DNA from: Cavia porcellus
Taxonomy: Eukaryota; Chordata; Mammalia; Rodentia; Caviidae
Assembly (NCBI RefSeq): GCF_034190915.1
Contig: NW_026947501.1
Coordinates: forward strand, 1,426,001-1,490,000
Direction: 5' to 3'
Length of the DNA stretch: 64,000 nucleotides
Of the stretch, positions 11,581-21,661 are shown piece by piece. Position 1 is the stretch's first letter, and each line of letters begins with the position of its first letter. The notes beneath the pieces are model-generated. The model had not been told where the DNA came from, did not search any database, and saw only the letters and a program-made list of their open reading frames with translations. The position numbers and the translations under genes were made by a program.

Positions 11581-12037
11581 GTTAGTGTTAAGGTTAGGTT
11601 TATGGTTAGTGTGAGGGTTAGGGTTATGGTTAGAGATAGGGTTAGGGTTAGGGTTAGGGTTACACTTGGGTTTATGGTTAGGGTTAGGGTTACAATTAGG
11701 TTATCATTAGGGTTAGGGTTAGCCTTTGCGTTAGATTTAGTGTTAGGGTTAGGGTTTCAGTTAGGGTTAGGTTTAGGGTTTAGGTGATAGGGATAGGGTT
11801 ATGTGTAAGGGTTAGTGTAAGGGATAGGGTTAGGCTTATGGTTAGTGTTATGGTTAGGGTTATGGTTAGAGTTTAACTTTAAGTTTAGGGTTAGGGTTAG
11901 GCTTAGGGTTACAGTTTGGGTGAGAGTTAGGTTAGGGTTAGAGTTTGGTTAGGGTTAGGGTTTGGGTTAGTGTTAAAGGTTAGGGTTAGGGTTAGGGTTA
12001 GGGTTACGGTTAGAGTTTAGGGTTAGTTTAAAGATAA
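11497..12037 (+). repeat. Short-range duplication copy 2
   Basis: Partner of 10435-10975 at about 1.06 kb. It has one extra RV-type hexamer pair near 11640 and a few substitutions. Its left part overlaps the end of the 10980-11580 block, so the two duplication events are nested rather than independent. Confidence 0.85.
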
Positions 12038-14339
12038 GGGTTAGGTTTAGGTTTAGGGTTAGGTTTAGGTTTAGAGTTTAGGTTTATGGTTAGGTTTAGG
12101 GTTAGGGTTAGGGTTAGAGTTAGGGCTAGGGTTGTGGTTATGCTTAATGTTAGGTTTATGATTAAGGTTAAGGTTAGGAGTTAGGTGTTCGGGAGAGGGT
12201 TAGGTTTAGGCTTTGGGTTACGGATAGGGTTAGGGTCATGATTAGTTTTAGGGTTAGTGTTACGGTTATGGTTAGTGTTTGGTTTAACGTTAGTTTTAGA
12301 GTTAGGGTTAAGTTTAAGGTTAGGGATTAGGTGTTAGGGATAGGGTTAGGGTTAGGGTTAAGTTTAGGGTTCGGTTTTTGGTTAGGTTTAGGGTTAGGGA
12401 TAGTGTTAGGGTTAGGGTTAGGTTTAGGTTTAGGGTTAGGGTTAGTGTTATGGTTAGAATTTAGGTTTAGTGTTAGGGTTAAGGTTAGGGGTACGGTTAG
12501 CTTTTTGGTTAGAGGTTAGCATTTGATTTAGGGTTAGAGTTAGGGTTATTGTTAGTGTTTGGCTCAGAGATTATTGATAGGATTAGGGTTAGGGTTAAAG
12601 CTTAGGTTCAGGGTTAGGGTTAGTGATTAATTTTAGTGTTAGGGTAATGGTTAGGGTTAGGGTTAGGTTTAGAGGTTAGTGTTAGGGTTAGGGTTAAGTT
12701 TAGGGTTAGTGTGAGTGTTAGGCTTATGGTTAGAGTTAGGGTTAGGGTTAGGGTTAGGCTTAGAGTTATGTTTAGGGTTAGTTTTACAATTAAGTTAGCA
12801 TTAGCGTTTGAGTTTGGGTTAGAGTTGGCATTAGATTTAGTGTTAGGGTTAGTGTTTGAGTTAGGTTTAGGAGTTAGGTGTTAGGGATAGGGTTAGTGTA
12901 AGGTTTTGGGTTAGGGTTAGGGTTAGGGTTACGGTTACGGTTATGGTTAAAGTTTAGCATTCGTCTTAGAGTTAGGGTTAGGTTTAGGTTTTGTGTTGGA
13001 GTTAAAGTTTAGGATTAGGGTTAGGGTTATGGTTAGAGTTTAGGGTTAGTGTTAGTGTAAGTGTTAGGTTTAGGGCTAGGGTTAGGTTTAGGTTGAGGGT
13101 TAGGTTTAGGGTTAGAGTTAATGTTATGGTTCTGTTTAGATTTAGGGTTAGTGTTAGGGTTAGGGTTAGTGTTACGCTTTATATTAGGGTTATGATTAAA
13201 GTTATTGTTAGGAGTTAGGTGTTAGGGAGAGGGTTAGGGTTAGGATTTGGATTACGGCTAGGGTTATGATTAGATTTAGGTTTAGGGTTATTGTTACGGT
13301 TTGGTTTAGGGTTAGTTTTAGAGTTAGGTTTAGGGTTAAGGTTAGGGGTTAGGTGTTAGCAATAGGGTTTTGGTTAGGTTTACAGTTAGGGTTAGGTTTA
13401 GGGTTGGATGTATGGGTTAGGGTTAGGTTTAGGTTTTGGTTTAGGATTAGGGTTATGCTAGGGTTAGGTTTAGGTATTACAGTCAGGCTTAGTGATAGTT
13501 TAAGGGGTAGGTTTAGGGTTAGATTAAAGAATTAATGTTAGGTCTGGGTTAAGTTTATGGTTATGGTTATTGTTAGGATTAGGGTTAGGATTAGAAGTTA
13601 GGGTAAGTGGTTGGTTTTGGGATATGGTAAGTTTATGGTTAGGGTTAGTTTTAGGGTTAGGGTTAAGTGTTAGGTGTTAGGGAGAGGGTTAAAGTTAGGG
13701 TTAGTGTTAGGGTTAAGTTTCGGGTTAGGTTTAGGATTAGGGTTATGCTTAAGTTTAGTGATAGTTTTAGGGTTATGTTCAGTGTTAGGGTAAGGGGTTA
13801 GGTGTTAGGGATAGGGTTAGGGTTAGCATTATGGTTAGGGTTAAATTTACCATTAGGGTTGGGGTAATGGATAGTGTTAGGTTTATGGTTAGGGTTTAGA
13901 GTTAGTGTTAGGGTTAGGTTTAGTGTTATGGTGATGTTTAGGCTTCGGTTACGGTTAAGGTTAGAGTTACGTTTAGTTTAGTTTTAGAGCTATGGTTAGG
14001 GTTAAGGTTAGTCTTAGGTTTAGGGTTAGATATTAGAGATATGTTTAAGTTTAGGGTTAGTGTTATGGTTAGAGTTTAGGGATAGGGTTAGGGTTAGGGT
14101 TACGGTTACGGTTAGTGGTTAGCTTTATGTTTGGGTTAGATTTAGGGTTAAACCTTAGGTTTAGGGTTAGGCTTAGGTTTAGGGTTCGGTTTAGGGTTAG
14201 AGTTTGGTTTAGGGATAGTGTTAGGTTTAGGGTTAGCATTTAAGGTTACAGTTAGGGTAAGGTTTAGGGTTAGGTTTAGGGTTAAGGTTTGTGTTAGGGT
14301 TAGAATATAGATTTAGTGTTAGGGTTAGGTTTAGGGTTA
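12038..14339 (+). repeat. Lineage A block between duplications
   Basis: No gene. Degenerate TTAGGG repeat with A-lineage words GCATTAGATTTAGTG (about 12823), AAAGCTTAGGTTCAGGG (about 12598), and repeated GGTGTTAGGGAGAGGG-like words (12186, 13218, 13674) that suggest an old period near 0.5-1 kb. It contains the third copy of the dispersed module at 13400-13850. Confidence 0.65.
13400..13850 (+). repeat. Dispersed A-lineage module, copy 3 of 3
   Basis: Contains a GGATGTATGGGTTAGGG word, TTATGCTAGGG, ATTACAGTCAGGCTTAG (13476), GTTTAAGGGGTAGG, TTAATGTTAGGTCTGGG and GGTGTTAGGGAGAGGGTTA. Word for word it is closer to the 1.8 kb copy than to the 7.5 kb copy, despite the larger distance. Confidence 0.7.
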
Positions 14340-14940
14340 GGGTTAGGTTTATGCTTAGACGTTAGCCTTTCATATAGGGTTATATTTAGTGTTAGGGTTA
14401 GGCTTAGAGTTTATGGTTAGGGTTAGGGTTAAGGTTAAAGCTAAGGTTCAGGTTTACGGTTGCGGTTAAGTTTAGGGTTATGGTTAGAGTTTAGGGTTTG
14501 TTTTAAGGTTAGGCTTACGGTTAGGGTTATGGTTAAAAGTTAGCTTTTGGTTTAGGTTTAGGGTTAGGGTTAGGGTTAGTGCTGGCTTAGTGGTTATGGT
14601 TAGGCTTAGGGTTAGGGTTAAAGCTTAAGTTCAGGTTTACGGTTAGGGTTAAAGTTAAGTTTAGGGTTAGAGTTTAGGGTTAGGATTAAGGTTAGGGTTA
14701 GGGTTAGGGTTACGGTTAGAGGTTAGCTTTTGGTTTAGGGTTAGAGTAAGGGTTAGTGTTAGGCTTAGAGTTTTTGTTTATGGTTAGGGTTGCCTTTTGG
14801 TTTAAAGGTTAGGTTGAGGGTTAGTATTAGGGGTAGGTTTCAGTTAGCGATATGCTAGGGGTTAGGATTAGGGTTAGTGGTTAATTTTAGGGTTAGGGTT
14901 AAGGTTAAGGTTAGGGTTAGGTTTAGAGGTTAGTGTTAGT
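14340..14940 (+). repeat. Duplication copy 2 (partner 10.98-11.58 kb)
   Basis: It follows the 10980-11580 block at a constant offset of about 3355 bases and has only scattered substitutions. The match fades shortly after the GATATGCTAGGGGTTAGG word, where copy 1 continues into the 11.5-12.0 kb block and this copy into different sequence. Confidence 0.88.
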
Positions 14941-15129
14941 GTTACAGTTAGGATTAGTGTGAGGGTTTGTTTTATGGTTAAATTTAGGGTTATATTTAGG
15001 GTTAGGCTTAGGGTTATGGTTAGGGTTAGGGTTACAATTAGGTTAGCATTAGGGTTAGGGTTAGTGTTTGCGTTAAATTTAGTGTTAGGGTTAGATTTAG
15101 GGTTAGGTTTAGTGTTAGGTTTAGGGTTT
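14941..15129 (+). repeat. Lineage A repeat, short linker
   Basis: Degenerate hexamer repeat carrying ACAATTAGGTTAGCATTAGG and a TTTGCGTTAAATTTAGTG word. Very similar text occurs at about 20040-20150, so the 15.13-16.43 kb duplication probably starts a little before 15.0 kb. Confidence 0.6.
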
Positions 15130-15600
15130 AGGATTTAGGGATAGAGTTATGGGTTAGGGTTAGTGTTAGGTTTAGAGTTACGGTTAGAGTTAGGGTTACG
15201 GTTATGGTTAGAGATTAGCTTTAGGTTTAGGGTAATGGTTAGGGTTTGGGTTAGAGTTAAAGTTTATGGTTAGGTTTAGTGTTATGTTTAGAGTTTAGGG
15301 TTAGTGGTAGGATAAGGATTAGGTTTACGGTTAGGGTTAGTTTTAGGGTCAGAGTTTAGGGTTATAGTTCGGTTTCGTGTTAGGATTAGGATTAAGGTTA
15401 CACTTAGTGTTAGGGTTATTATTAATTTTAGGGTTAGGAGTTAGGTGTTTGGGAGAGTTTTAGGTTTAGGCTTTAGGTTTCGGTTAGGGTTACAATTAGG
15501 TTTAGGGTTAGAATTAAGTTAAAGGTTAGTGTTAGGGTTTAGGATTAGGGTTAGTGTTAGGTTTTGGTTTAGTTTTAGATTTAGGGTTAGGGTTAGGTTT

Positions 15601-15837
15601 AGGGGTTAGGTGTTAGCGATAGGTTTAGGGTTAGGGTTAGGATTAGGCTTCGGTTTAGTGTTAGGCTTAGAGTTAGGGATAGTACTAGGGTTATGGTTAG
15701 TGTTTAGGTTTAGGTTTAGGTTTAGGGTTAGGTTTATGTTTATGTTTATGTTTATGTTTAGGATTAGGGTTAGTTTTATGGTTAGGATTAGGGTTAGGGT
15801 TAGGTTTCGGTTTAGTTTTAGAGTTAGTGTCAGCGTT
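15601..15837 (+). repeat. Internal tandem duplication, unit 1 (237 bp)
   Basis: It runs from the AGGGGTTAGGTGTTAGCG word through TTCGGTTTAG, CTTAGAGTTAGGGATAG and a TTTATG run. The same order repeats at once from 15838. The other copy of the larger block, near 20.64 kb, has only one unit, so this tandem duplication happened after the larger duplication. Confidence 0.85.
15733..15760 (+). repeat. TTTATG variant run
   Basis: Nearly five copies of TTTATG in tandem. The following unit (about 15980) and the 20.77 kb copy have only two, so the run expanded in this unit alone. Confidence 0.9.
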
Positions 15838-16010
15838 AGGGGTTAGGTGTTAGTGATAGGTTTAGGGTTAGGGTTAGGATTAGGGTTCGGTTTAGGGTTA
15901 GGCTTAGAGTTAGGGATAGTGCTAGGGTTATGTTTAGGGTGTAGGTTTAGGTTTAGGGTTAGGGTTAGGGTTAGGTTTATGTTTATGTTTAGGGTTAGGG
16001 TTAGTGTTAG
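15838..16010 (+). repeat. Internal tandem duplication, unit 2
   Basis: Second unit of the 237-bp tandem pair. It begins AGGGGTTAGGTGTTAGTG and resembles the single unit at 20.64 kb in that first word more than its own left neighbour does. The right end is approximate. Confidence 0.82.
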
Positions 16011-16430
16011 GGTTAGAAAATAGGTTTAGTGTTAGGGTTAGGGTTAGGGTATGGTTAGACGTTATCTTTTGATTTAGGATTAGAGTTAAGTTTAGGTTTA
16101 GGTTTAGGGTTAGGCTTAGAGATTATGGTTAGGTTAGGGTTAGGGTTAGGGTTAAGGTTAAAGTTTAGGTTGTGGTTTACGTTTAGGGTTATGGTTATGT
16201 TTATGGTTAGAGTTTAGGATTAGGTTTTAAGGTTATGGTAAGTGTTAGGGTTATGGTTAGAGGTTAGATTTTGTTTTAGGGTTAGAGTTAGGGTTAGTGT
16301 TATGGTGAGTGTTAGGCTTAGCGGTTATGGTTAGGGTTACATTTAGGGTTAAGTTTATTGTTAAAGCTTAGGTTCAAGGTTTGGGTTAGGATTAGTGTTA
16401 GTGTTAGGGATATGGTAAGGGTTAAGATTA

Positions 16431-17099
16431 GGGTTAGTGTTTAGTTTTATGGTTACGGTTAGCGTTAGGGTTAGGTTTAGATGTTAGTGTTAATGTTAGG
16501 GTTAGGTTTAAGGTTTGGGTTAGAGTTAGTGTTAAAGGTTATGGTTATGTTTAGGGATACCGTTAGAGTTTAGGGTTAGTGTTAGGGTAAGGGTTAGGTT
16601 TAGGTTTAGGGTTACACTTAGTGTTAGGGTTATGTTTATGGTTAGGGTTAGGAGTTAGGTGTTAGGGAGAGGGTTAGGGTTAGGCTTTGGTTTTTCGTTT
16701 AGGCTTAGGATTAGGTTTAGGGTTAGAGTTAGCGTTAGAGTTAGTGTTATGGTTAGAGTAAGGGTTCGGTGTAGAGTAGGTTTTACAGTTAGGGTTAGGG
16801 TTAGTGGTTAGGTTTTATCGATTGGGTTAGGGTTAGATTTAGGTTTAGGATTTGGTTTAGTGTTAGGGTTAGGGTTAGGGTTAGGAATAGTGTTGGGTTT
16901 AGGCTTAGGGTTAGGGTTAGGTTTAGGATTAAGATTAGGCTTAGTGTTAGTGTTAGGGTTAGGGTTAGAGGTTAGCAATAGGTTTAGGCTTTGAGTTAGG
17001 GTTAGTATTAGGGTTAGGGTTAGGCTTAGAGGTTATGGTTAGTGTTAGGGTTATGGTTAAAGTTTAGGTTCGGGTTTACGTTTCGAGTTACAGATAGGG
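16431..17099 (+). repeat. Lineage A linker repeat
   Basis: No gene. Degenerate TTAGGG repeat with GGTGTTAGGGAGAGGG at about 16660 and a GTTAGGTTTTATCGATTGGG word near 16810. I found no long partner. Confidence 0.6.
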
Positions 17100-18850
17100 T
17101 TACGGTTAGAGTTAAGGATTTGGTTAAAATTTATGGTTAGAGTTAGGGTTATGGTTAGAGTTTAGCTTTTGTTTTAGGATTAGAGTTATGTTTAGGGTTA
17201 GGATTAGGGTTAAAGCTTAAATTCAGGTTCATGGTTAGGGTTAAGGTTAAGGTTACGGTTAGAGTTTAGGGTTAGGATTAATGTTAGGGTTAGGATTAGG
17301 GTTTTGGTTAGAGGTTAGCTTTTGGTTTAGGGTTAGAGTTAGGGTTAGTTGTAGGGTTAGTGTTAGGCTTAGAGTTTAAGGTTATGTTTAGGGTTAGGTT
17401 AGTGTTAAAGCTTAGTTTGAGGATTAGGGTTAGGGGTAGCGTTCGGTTAGGGATATGCTAAGGGTTAGGTTTAGGGTTAGTGGTTAGTTTTTGTTTTAGG
17501 GTTATGGTTAGTTTTATGGGTATGTTTAGAGATTAGTGTTAGTGTTAGTGTTAGTGTTAGGGTTAGGGTTAGTGTGAGGGTTAGGGTTATGGTTAGAGTT
17601 AGGGTTATGTTTAGGGTTAGGCTTAGGCTTATGTTTAGGGTTAGGGTTACAATTAGGTTAGCGTTATTTTTAGGGTTAGGGTTTGCATTAGATTTAGTGT
17701 TTGTGTTAGGGTTAGGGTTAGGTTTAGGGGTTAGGTGTTAGCGATAGTGTTATGGGTTAGGGTTATTGTTAGGATTTGGGTTAGGGTTACGGATAGAGTT
17801 AGGTCTATGGTTATGGTTAGAGGTTAGCATTACATTTAGGATTATGGTTAGGGTTAGGGTTAGGGTTTGGGTTAAAGTGAAAGGTTAGGGTTAGGTTTAG
17901 TTTTACGGTTAGAGTTTGAGGTTAGTGTTAGCGTAAGGGTTAGGTTTAATGTTAGGGTTTGGTTTCGGATTAGAATTTACACTTATGTTTCTTTTTAGGG
18001 TAAGGGTTAGTGTTAAGGGTTAGGGTTAGGATTACGCTTAGTGTTAAGGTTATGATTAATGTTATGGTTAGGAGTTAGGTGTTAGGGAATGGGTTATTGT
18101 TAGGCTTTGGGTTACGGTTAGGCTTAGGGTTACAATTAGGTTTAGGGTTATTGTTAGGATTACTGTTAGTGTTAGGTTTAGTGTTAGTTTTAGAGTTAGG
18201 GTTAAGGTTAGGGTTAGGTTTAGGGGTTAGGGTTTAGCGATAGTGTTAGGGTTTGTGTTAGGTTTATGGTTCGGTTTAGGGTTAGGTTTAGGGTTAGGGA
18301 TAGTGTTAGGGTTAGGGTTAGTGTTTAGGGTTAGGTTTAGGGTTAGGGTTATGTTTAGGTTTAGGGTTTAGGGTTATGGTTAAGGTTAGGGTTACGGTTA
18401 TGATTAGGGTTATTGTTATTGTTCAGGTTAGACGTTAGTTTAGTGTTAGTGTTAGGGTTAGGGTTTGGTTTAGGGTTATGTTTAGAGGTTAGCATTTGGT
18501 TTAGGTTTAGAGTTAGGGTTAGGGTTAGGATTAGAGGTTATGGTTAGGGTTAGGTTTAGTTTTAGGGTTAGGGTTAATGCTTAGGTTCAGGTTTATGTTA
18601 GGGTTAAGTTTAGGGTTACGTTTAGAGTTTAGGGTTATGATTAAGCTTAGGGGTAGGGTTAGGGTTATGGTTAGAGGTTAGCTTTTGGTTTAGGGTTAGA
18701 ATTAGTGTAAGTGTTAGTGTTAGGCTTAGAGGTTATGGTTATGGTTAGGGTTACGGTTAAGGTTAAAGCTTAGTTGAGGTTTATGGTTAGGGGTAGGATT
18801 AGGTTAGGGATATGCTAAGGGTTAGGATTAAGGTTAGTGGTTAGGGTTAG
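17100..18850 (+). repeat. Higher-order copy 1 of 3 (17.1, 21.65, 25.64 kb)
   Basis: Shared words with the later copies: GGATATGCTAAGGGTTAGG (about 17451 and 21902), GCGATAGTGTTATGGGTTAG (17741, 22185, 25641), a TGGTTATGGTTAGAGGTTAG word, GGAGTTAGGTGTTAGGGA-like words, GCATTTGGTTTAGGTTTAG, and the GATATGCTAAGGGTTAGGAT word followed by AAGGTTAGTGGTTAG (about 18808, 23213, 26608). Offsets are 4444 to 4405 to the second copy and 3456 to 3395 from second to third. Confidence 0.88.
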
Positions 18851-20149
18851 GGTTAGGATTACAATTAAGGTTAGGTTTAGGATTAGAGATTACTATTAGG
18901 GTTAGGGTTAGGGTTAGTGTGAGGGTTAGGGTTAGGGTTAGTGTTACAGTTATGGTTTGGGTTAGAGTAAGGTTATGGTTAGGGTTAGGGTTACAATTTG
19001 GTTAGCAATAGCGTTAGGGTTAGGGTTAGGTTTAGGGGTTGTGTTAGATTTAGGGTTAGGGTTAGGGTTAGTTTTAGGGTTAGGGTTTGTGTTAGATTTA
19101 GGGTTAGATTGGGTTTAGTTTCAGGCTTATGGTTAGATTTAGGGTTATGTTTATGGTTAGAGGTTAGCGTTAGTTTTAGGGCTAGAGTAAGTGTTTGGTG
19201 TATGGTTAAAGGTTATGGTTAGGTTTAGTGTTATGGTTAGAGTTTATGGTTAGTGTTAGGTTAAGGGTTAGGTTTGGAATTAAGGTTAGGTTTAGGTTTA
19301 AAGTTTAGAGTTATAGTTAAGTTTAGGGTTGTGGATAGTGTTAGAGTTAGGGTTAGGATTACGCTTAGTGTTAGGGTTATCATTAAAATTATTTTTAGGA
19401 GTTAGGTGTTAGTGAGAGGGTTAATGTTAGGCTTTGGGTTTCAGTTAGGGTTAGGGATATGATTAGGTTTACAGTTAGAGTTAGGTTTAGGGATAGTGTT
19501 AGTTTTAGAGTTAGGTTTACGTTTAGGGGTTTGGTGTTTGCGATTGGGTTAGGGTTAGGGTTATGTATAGGGTTCGGTTTAGGGTTAGCGTTAGGGTTAG
19601 TTTTAGGGATAGTGTTGGGTTTATGGTTAATGTTATGTTGAGGTTTAGGTTTAGGTTTAGGCTTAGGGTTAGTGTTAGGTTTAGAACCTAGGTTTAGTAT
19701 TAGCGTTTGGATTAGGGTTAGGGTTATGTTTAGAGTTTAGCGTTTGGTTTAGGGTTTGAGTTAGGGTTAGGTTTAGTGTTAGGGTTAGGCTTAGAGTTTA
19801 TGCTTATGATTTGGGTTAGGTTTAAAGCTTAGGTTCAGGTTTATGTTTAGGGTTACTGTTAGGGTTAAGGTTAGAGTTTAGGATTAGCTTTAGTGTTAGT
19901 GTTAGGGTTAGGGTTAGTGTTACGGTTAGCGTTAGGTTTAGATGTTAGTTTTGAGGTTACGGTTAGGGTTAGTGTGAGGGTTAATTTTATGGTTAAATTT
20001 AGGGATATTTTTAGGGTTAGGCTTAGTGTTATGGTTAGGTTTAGGTTTACAATTAGGTTATCATTAGGGTTAGTGTTTGTATTTGCGTTAAATTTAGTGT
20101 TAGGTTTAGAGTTAGGGTTAGGGTTAGTGTTAGGTTTAGGGGTTAGGTG
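18851..20149 (+). repeat. Lineage A linker repeat
   Basis: No gene. Degenerate repeat with A-lineage words: ACAATTTGGTTAGCAATAGC near 18990 and ACAATTAGGTTATCATTAGG near 20050, then a TTTGCGTTAAATTTAGTG word. The section near 19460-19640 echoes the block near 15.6 and 20.6 kb (GGTGTTTGCGATTGGG, TTCGGTTTAGGG, GGGATAGTG) but is more diverged. Confidence 0.6.
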
Positions 20150-21190
20150 TTAGGGATAGAGTTATGGGTTAGGATTAGTGTTAGGTTTAGTTTTTCGGTT
20201 AGAGTTAGGGTTAAGGTTATGGTTAGAGGTTAGCGATACGTTTAGGGTAATATTTAGGGTTTGGGTTAGAGTTAAAGCTTATGGTTAGGTTTAGTGTTAT
20301 GATTAGAGTTTAGGGTTAGTGTTAGGGTAAGGGTTAGGTTTATGGTTAGGGTTAGTTTTAGGGTTAAATTTTAGGGTTATAGTTCATTTTCGTGTTAGGG
20401 TTAGAGTTAGGGTTAGAGTTAGGGTTAAGATTAGGGTTACGCTTAGTGTTACGGTTATTATTAAGGTTAGGGATAGGAGTTAGGTGTTAGGGAGAGGGTA
20501 AGGTTTAGACTTTGGGTTTCAGATAGGGTTAGGGTTACGATTAGGTTTAGGGTTAGTATTAGGGTAAGGGTTAGTGTTAGGGTTAGGATTAGGGTTAGGT
20601 TTAGGTTTAGGGTTAGTTTTAGAGTTAGGGTTAGTGTTAGGGGTTAGGTGTTAGTGATAGGTTTAGGGTTAGGGTTAGAATTAGTGTTCGGTTTAGGGTT
20701 AGGCTTAGAGTTAGGTATAGTGGTAGGGTTATGGTTAGGGTTTGGTTTAGGGTTAGTTTTAGGTTTATGTTTATGTTTAGGGTTAGTGTTACTGTTAGGG
20801 TTAGAAGATAGGTTTAGTGTTAGGGTTAGGGTTAGGATTAGGGTTAGAGGTTATCTTTTCTTTTAGGGTTAAAGTTAAGGTTAGGTTTAGGGTTAAGTTT
20901 AGACGTTATGGTTAAGTTTAGGGTTAATGTTAGGGTTAGGGTTAAACCTTAGGTTGAGGTTTCTGCTTAGGGTTACGGTTATGTTTATGGTTAGAGATTA
21001 GGATTAGGTTTAAGGTTATGGTAAGGGTTAGGGTTATGGTTAGAGGTTAGCTTTTGGTTAAGGGTTAGAGTTAGGGTTAGTGTTAGGCTTAGTGGTTATG
21101 GTTAGGGTTACGATTATGGTTACAATTATTGTTAAATCTTAGGTTCAGGGTTAGGGTTAGGATTAGTGTTAGGATTAGGGACATGGTAAG
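20150..21190 (+). repeat. Duplication copy 2 (partner 15.13-16.43 kb)
   Basis: Follows the 15.1 kb block in order, with one copy of the 237-bp unit instead of two. It ends near the GGACATGGTAAGGGTTAGG word, beyond which the two copies stay loosely similar for about 100 bases. Confidence 0.82.
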
Positions 21191-21649
21191 GGTTAGGATT
21201 ATGGTCAGTGGTTTGTTTTATGGTTAGGGTTATGGTTAGCGTTAGGGTTAGGTTTAGATGTTAGTGTTAATGTTAGGGTGAGGTTTAGGATAAGTGTGAG
21301 GGTTAAGGTTGCGTTTAGAGTTAGGGTTAGGGTTAGGGTTAGGCTTAGTGTTGTGGTTAGTGCTGGGTTAGAATTAGGTTAGCCTTAGGGTTAGGCTTAT
21401 GTTTAGGGGTTAGGTCTTAAGGATAGTGTTATGGGTTAGGGTTAGTGTTATTGTTAGGGTTAGGGTTAGTGTTAGGGTTAGGCTTAGGGTTAGAGGTTAG
21501 GTTTAGGGTTAGGGTTTGGGTAAGTGTTATGGTTAGGGTTAGGGTTAGGTTGAGGTTTACAGTGAGGGTTAAGTTTAGAAGTTAGGTTTAGTGTTAGGTT
21601 TAGGGTCAGGGTTAGGGATAGGTTAGGGTTAGGGTTAGGGTTAGGGTTA
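21191..21649 (+). repeat. Lineage A linker with D1-like segment
   Basis: No gene. Around 21540-21620 the order GGTTGAGGTTTACAG, TTTAGAAGTTAGGTTTAGTG, GGGTCAGGGTTAGGGATAGG resembles segments near 0.66-0.75, 5.25-5.35, 59.35 and 62.6 kb, so this is another copy of an old shared module. It ends in a pure TTAGGG run. Confidence 0.6.
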
Positions 21650-21661
21650 GGGTTAGGGTTA
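21621..21661 (+). repeat. Near-perfect TTAGGG run (about 7 units)
   Basis: An uninterrupted canonical run of about 41 bases with more than four G3 tracts. It sits directly left of an AAAGCTTAAGTTCAGG marker that opens the second copy of the 17.1 kb higher-order unit. Confidence 0.95.

Larger units (their letters stand above)
15130..16430 (+). repeat. Duplication copy 1 (partner 20.15-21.19 kb)
   Basis: Shared order of rare words: ATAGAGTTATGGGTTAGG (15141; 20156, offset 5015), a GTTAAAGTTTATGGTTAGG word, GGTGTTTGGGAGAG or GGTGTTAGGGAGAG, GGTGTTAGTGATAGG (15841; 20642, offset 4801), and the GGATATGGTAAGGGTTA word (about 16417; partner about 21179, offset about 4762). The offset drops by about 214 bases in the middle because this copy has an internal tandem duplication that the partner lacks. 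Confidence 0.82.
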
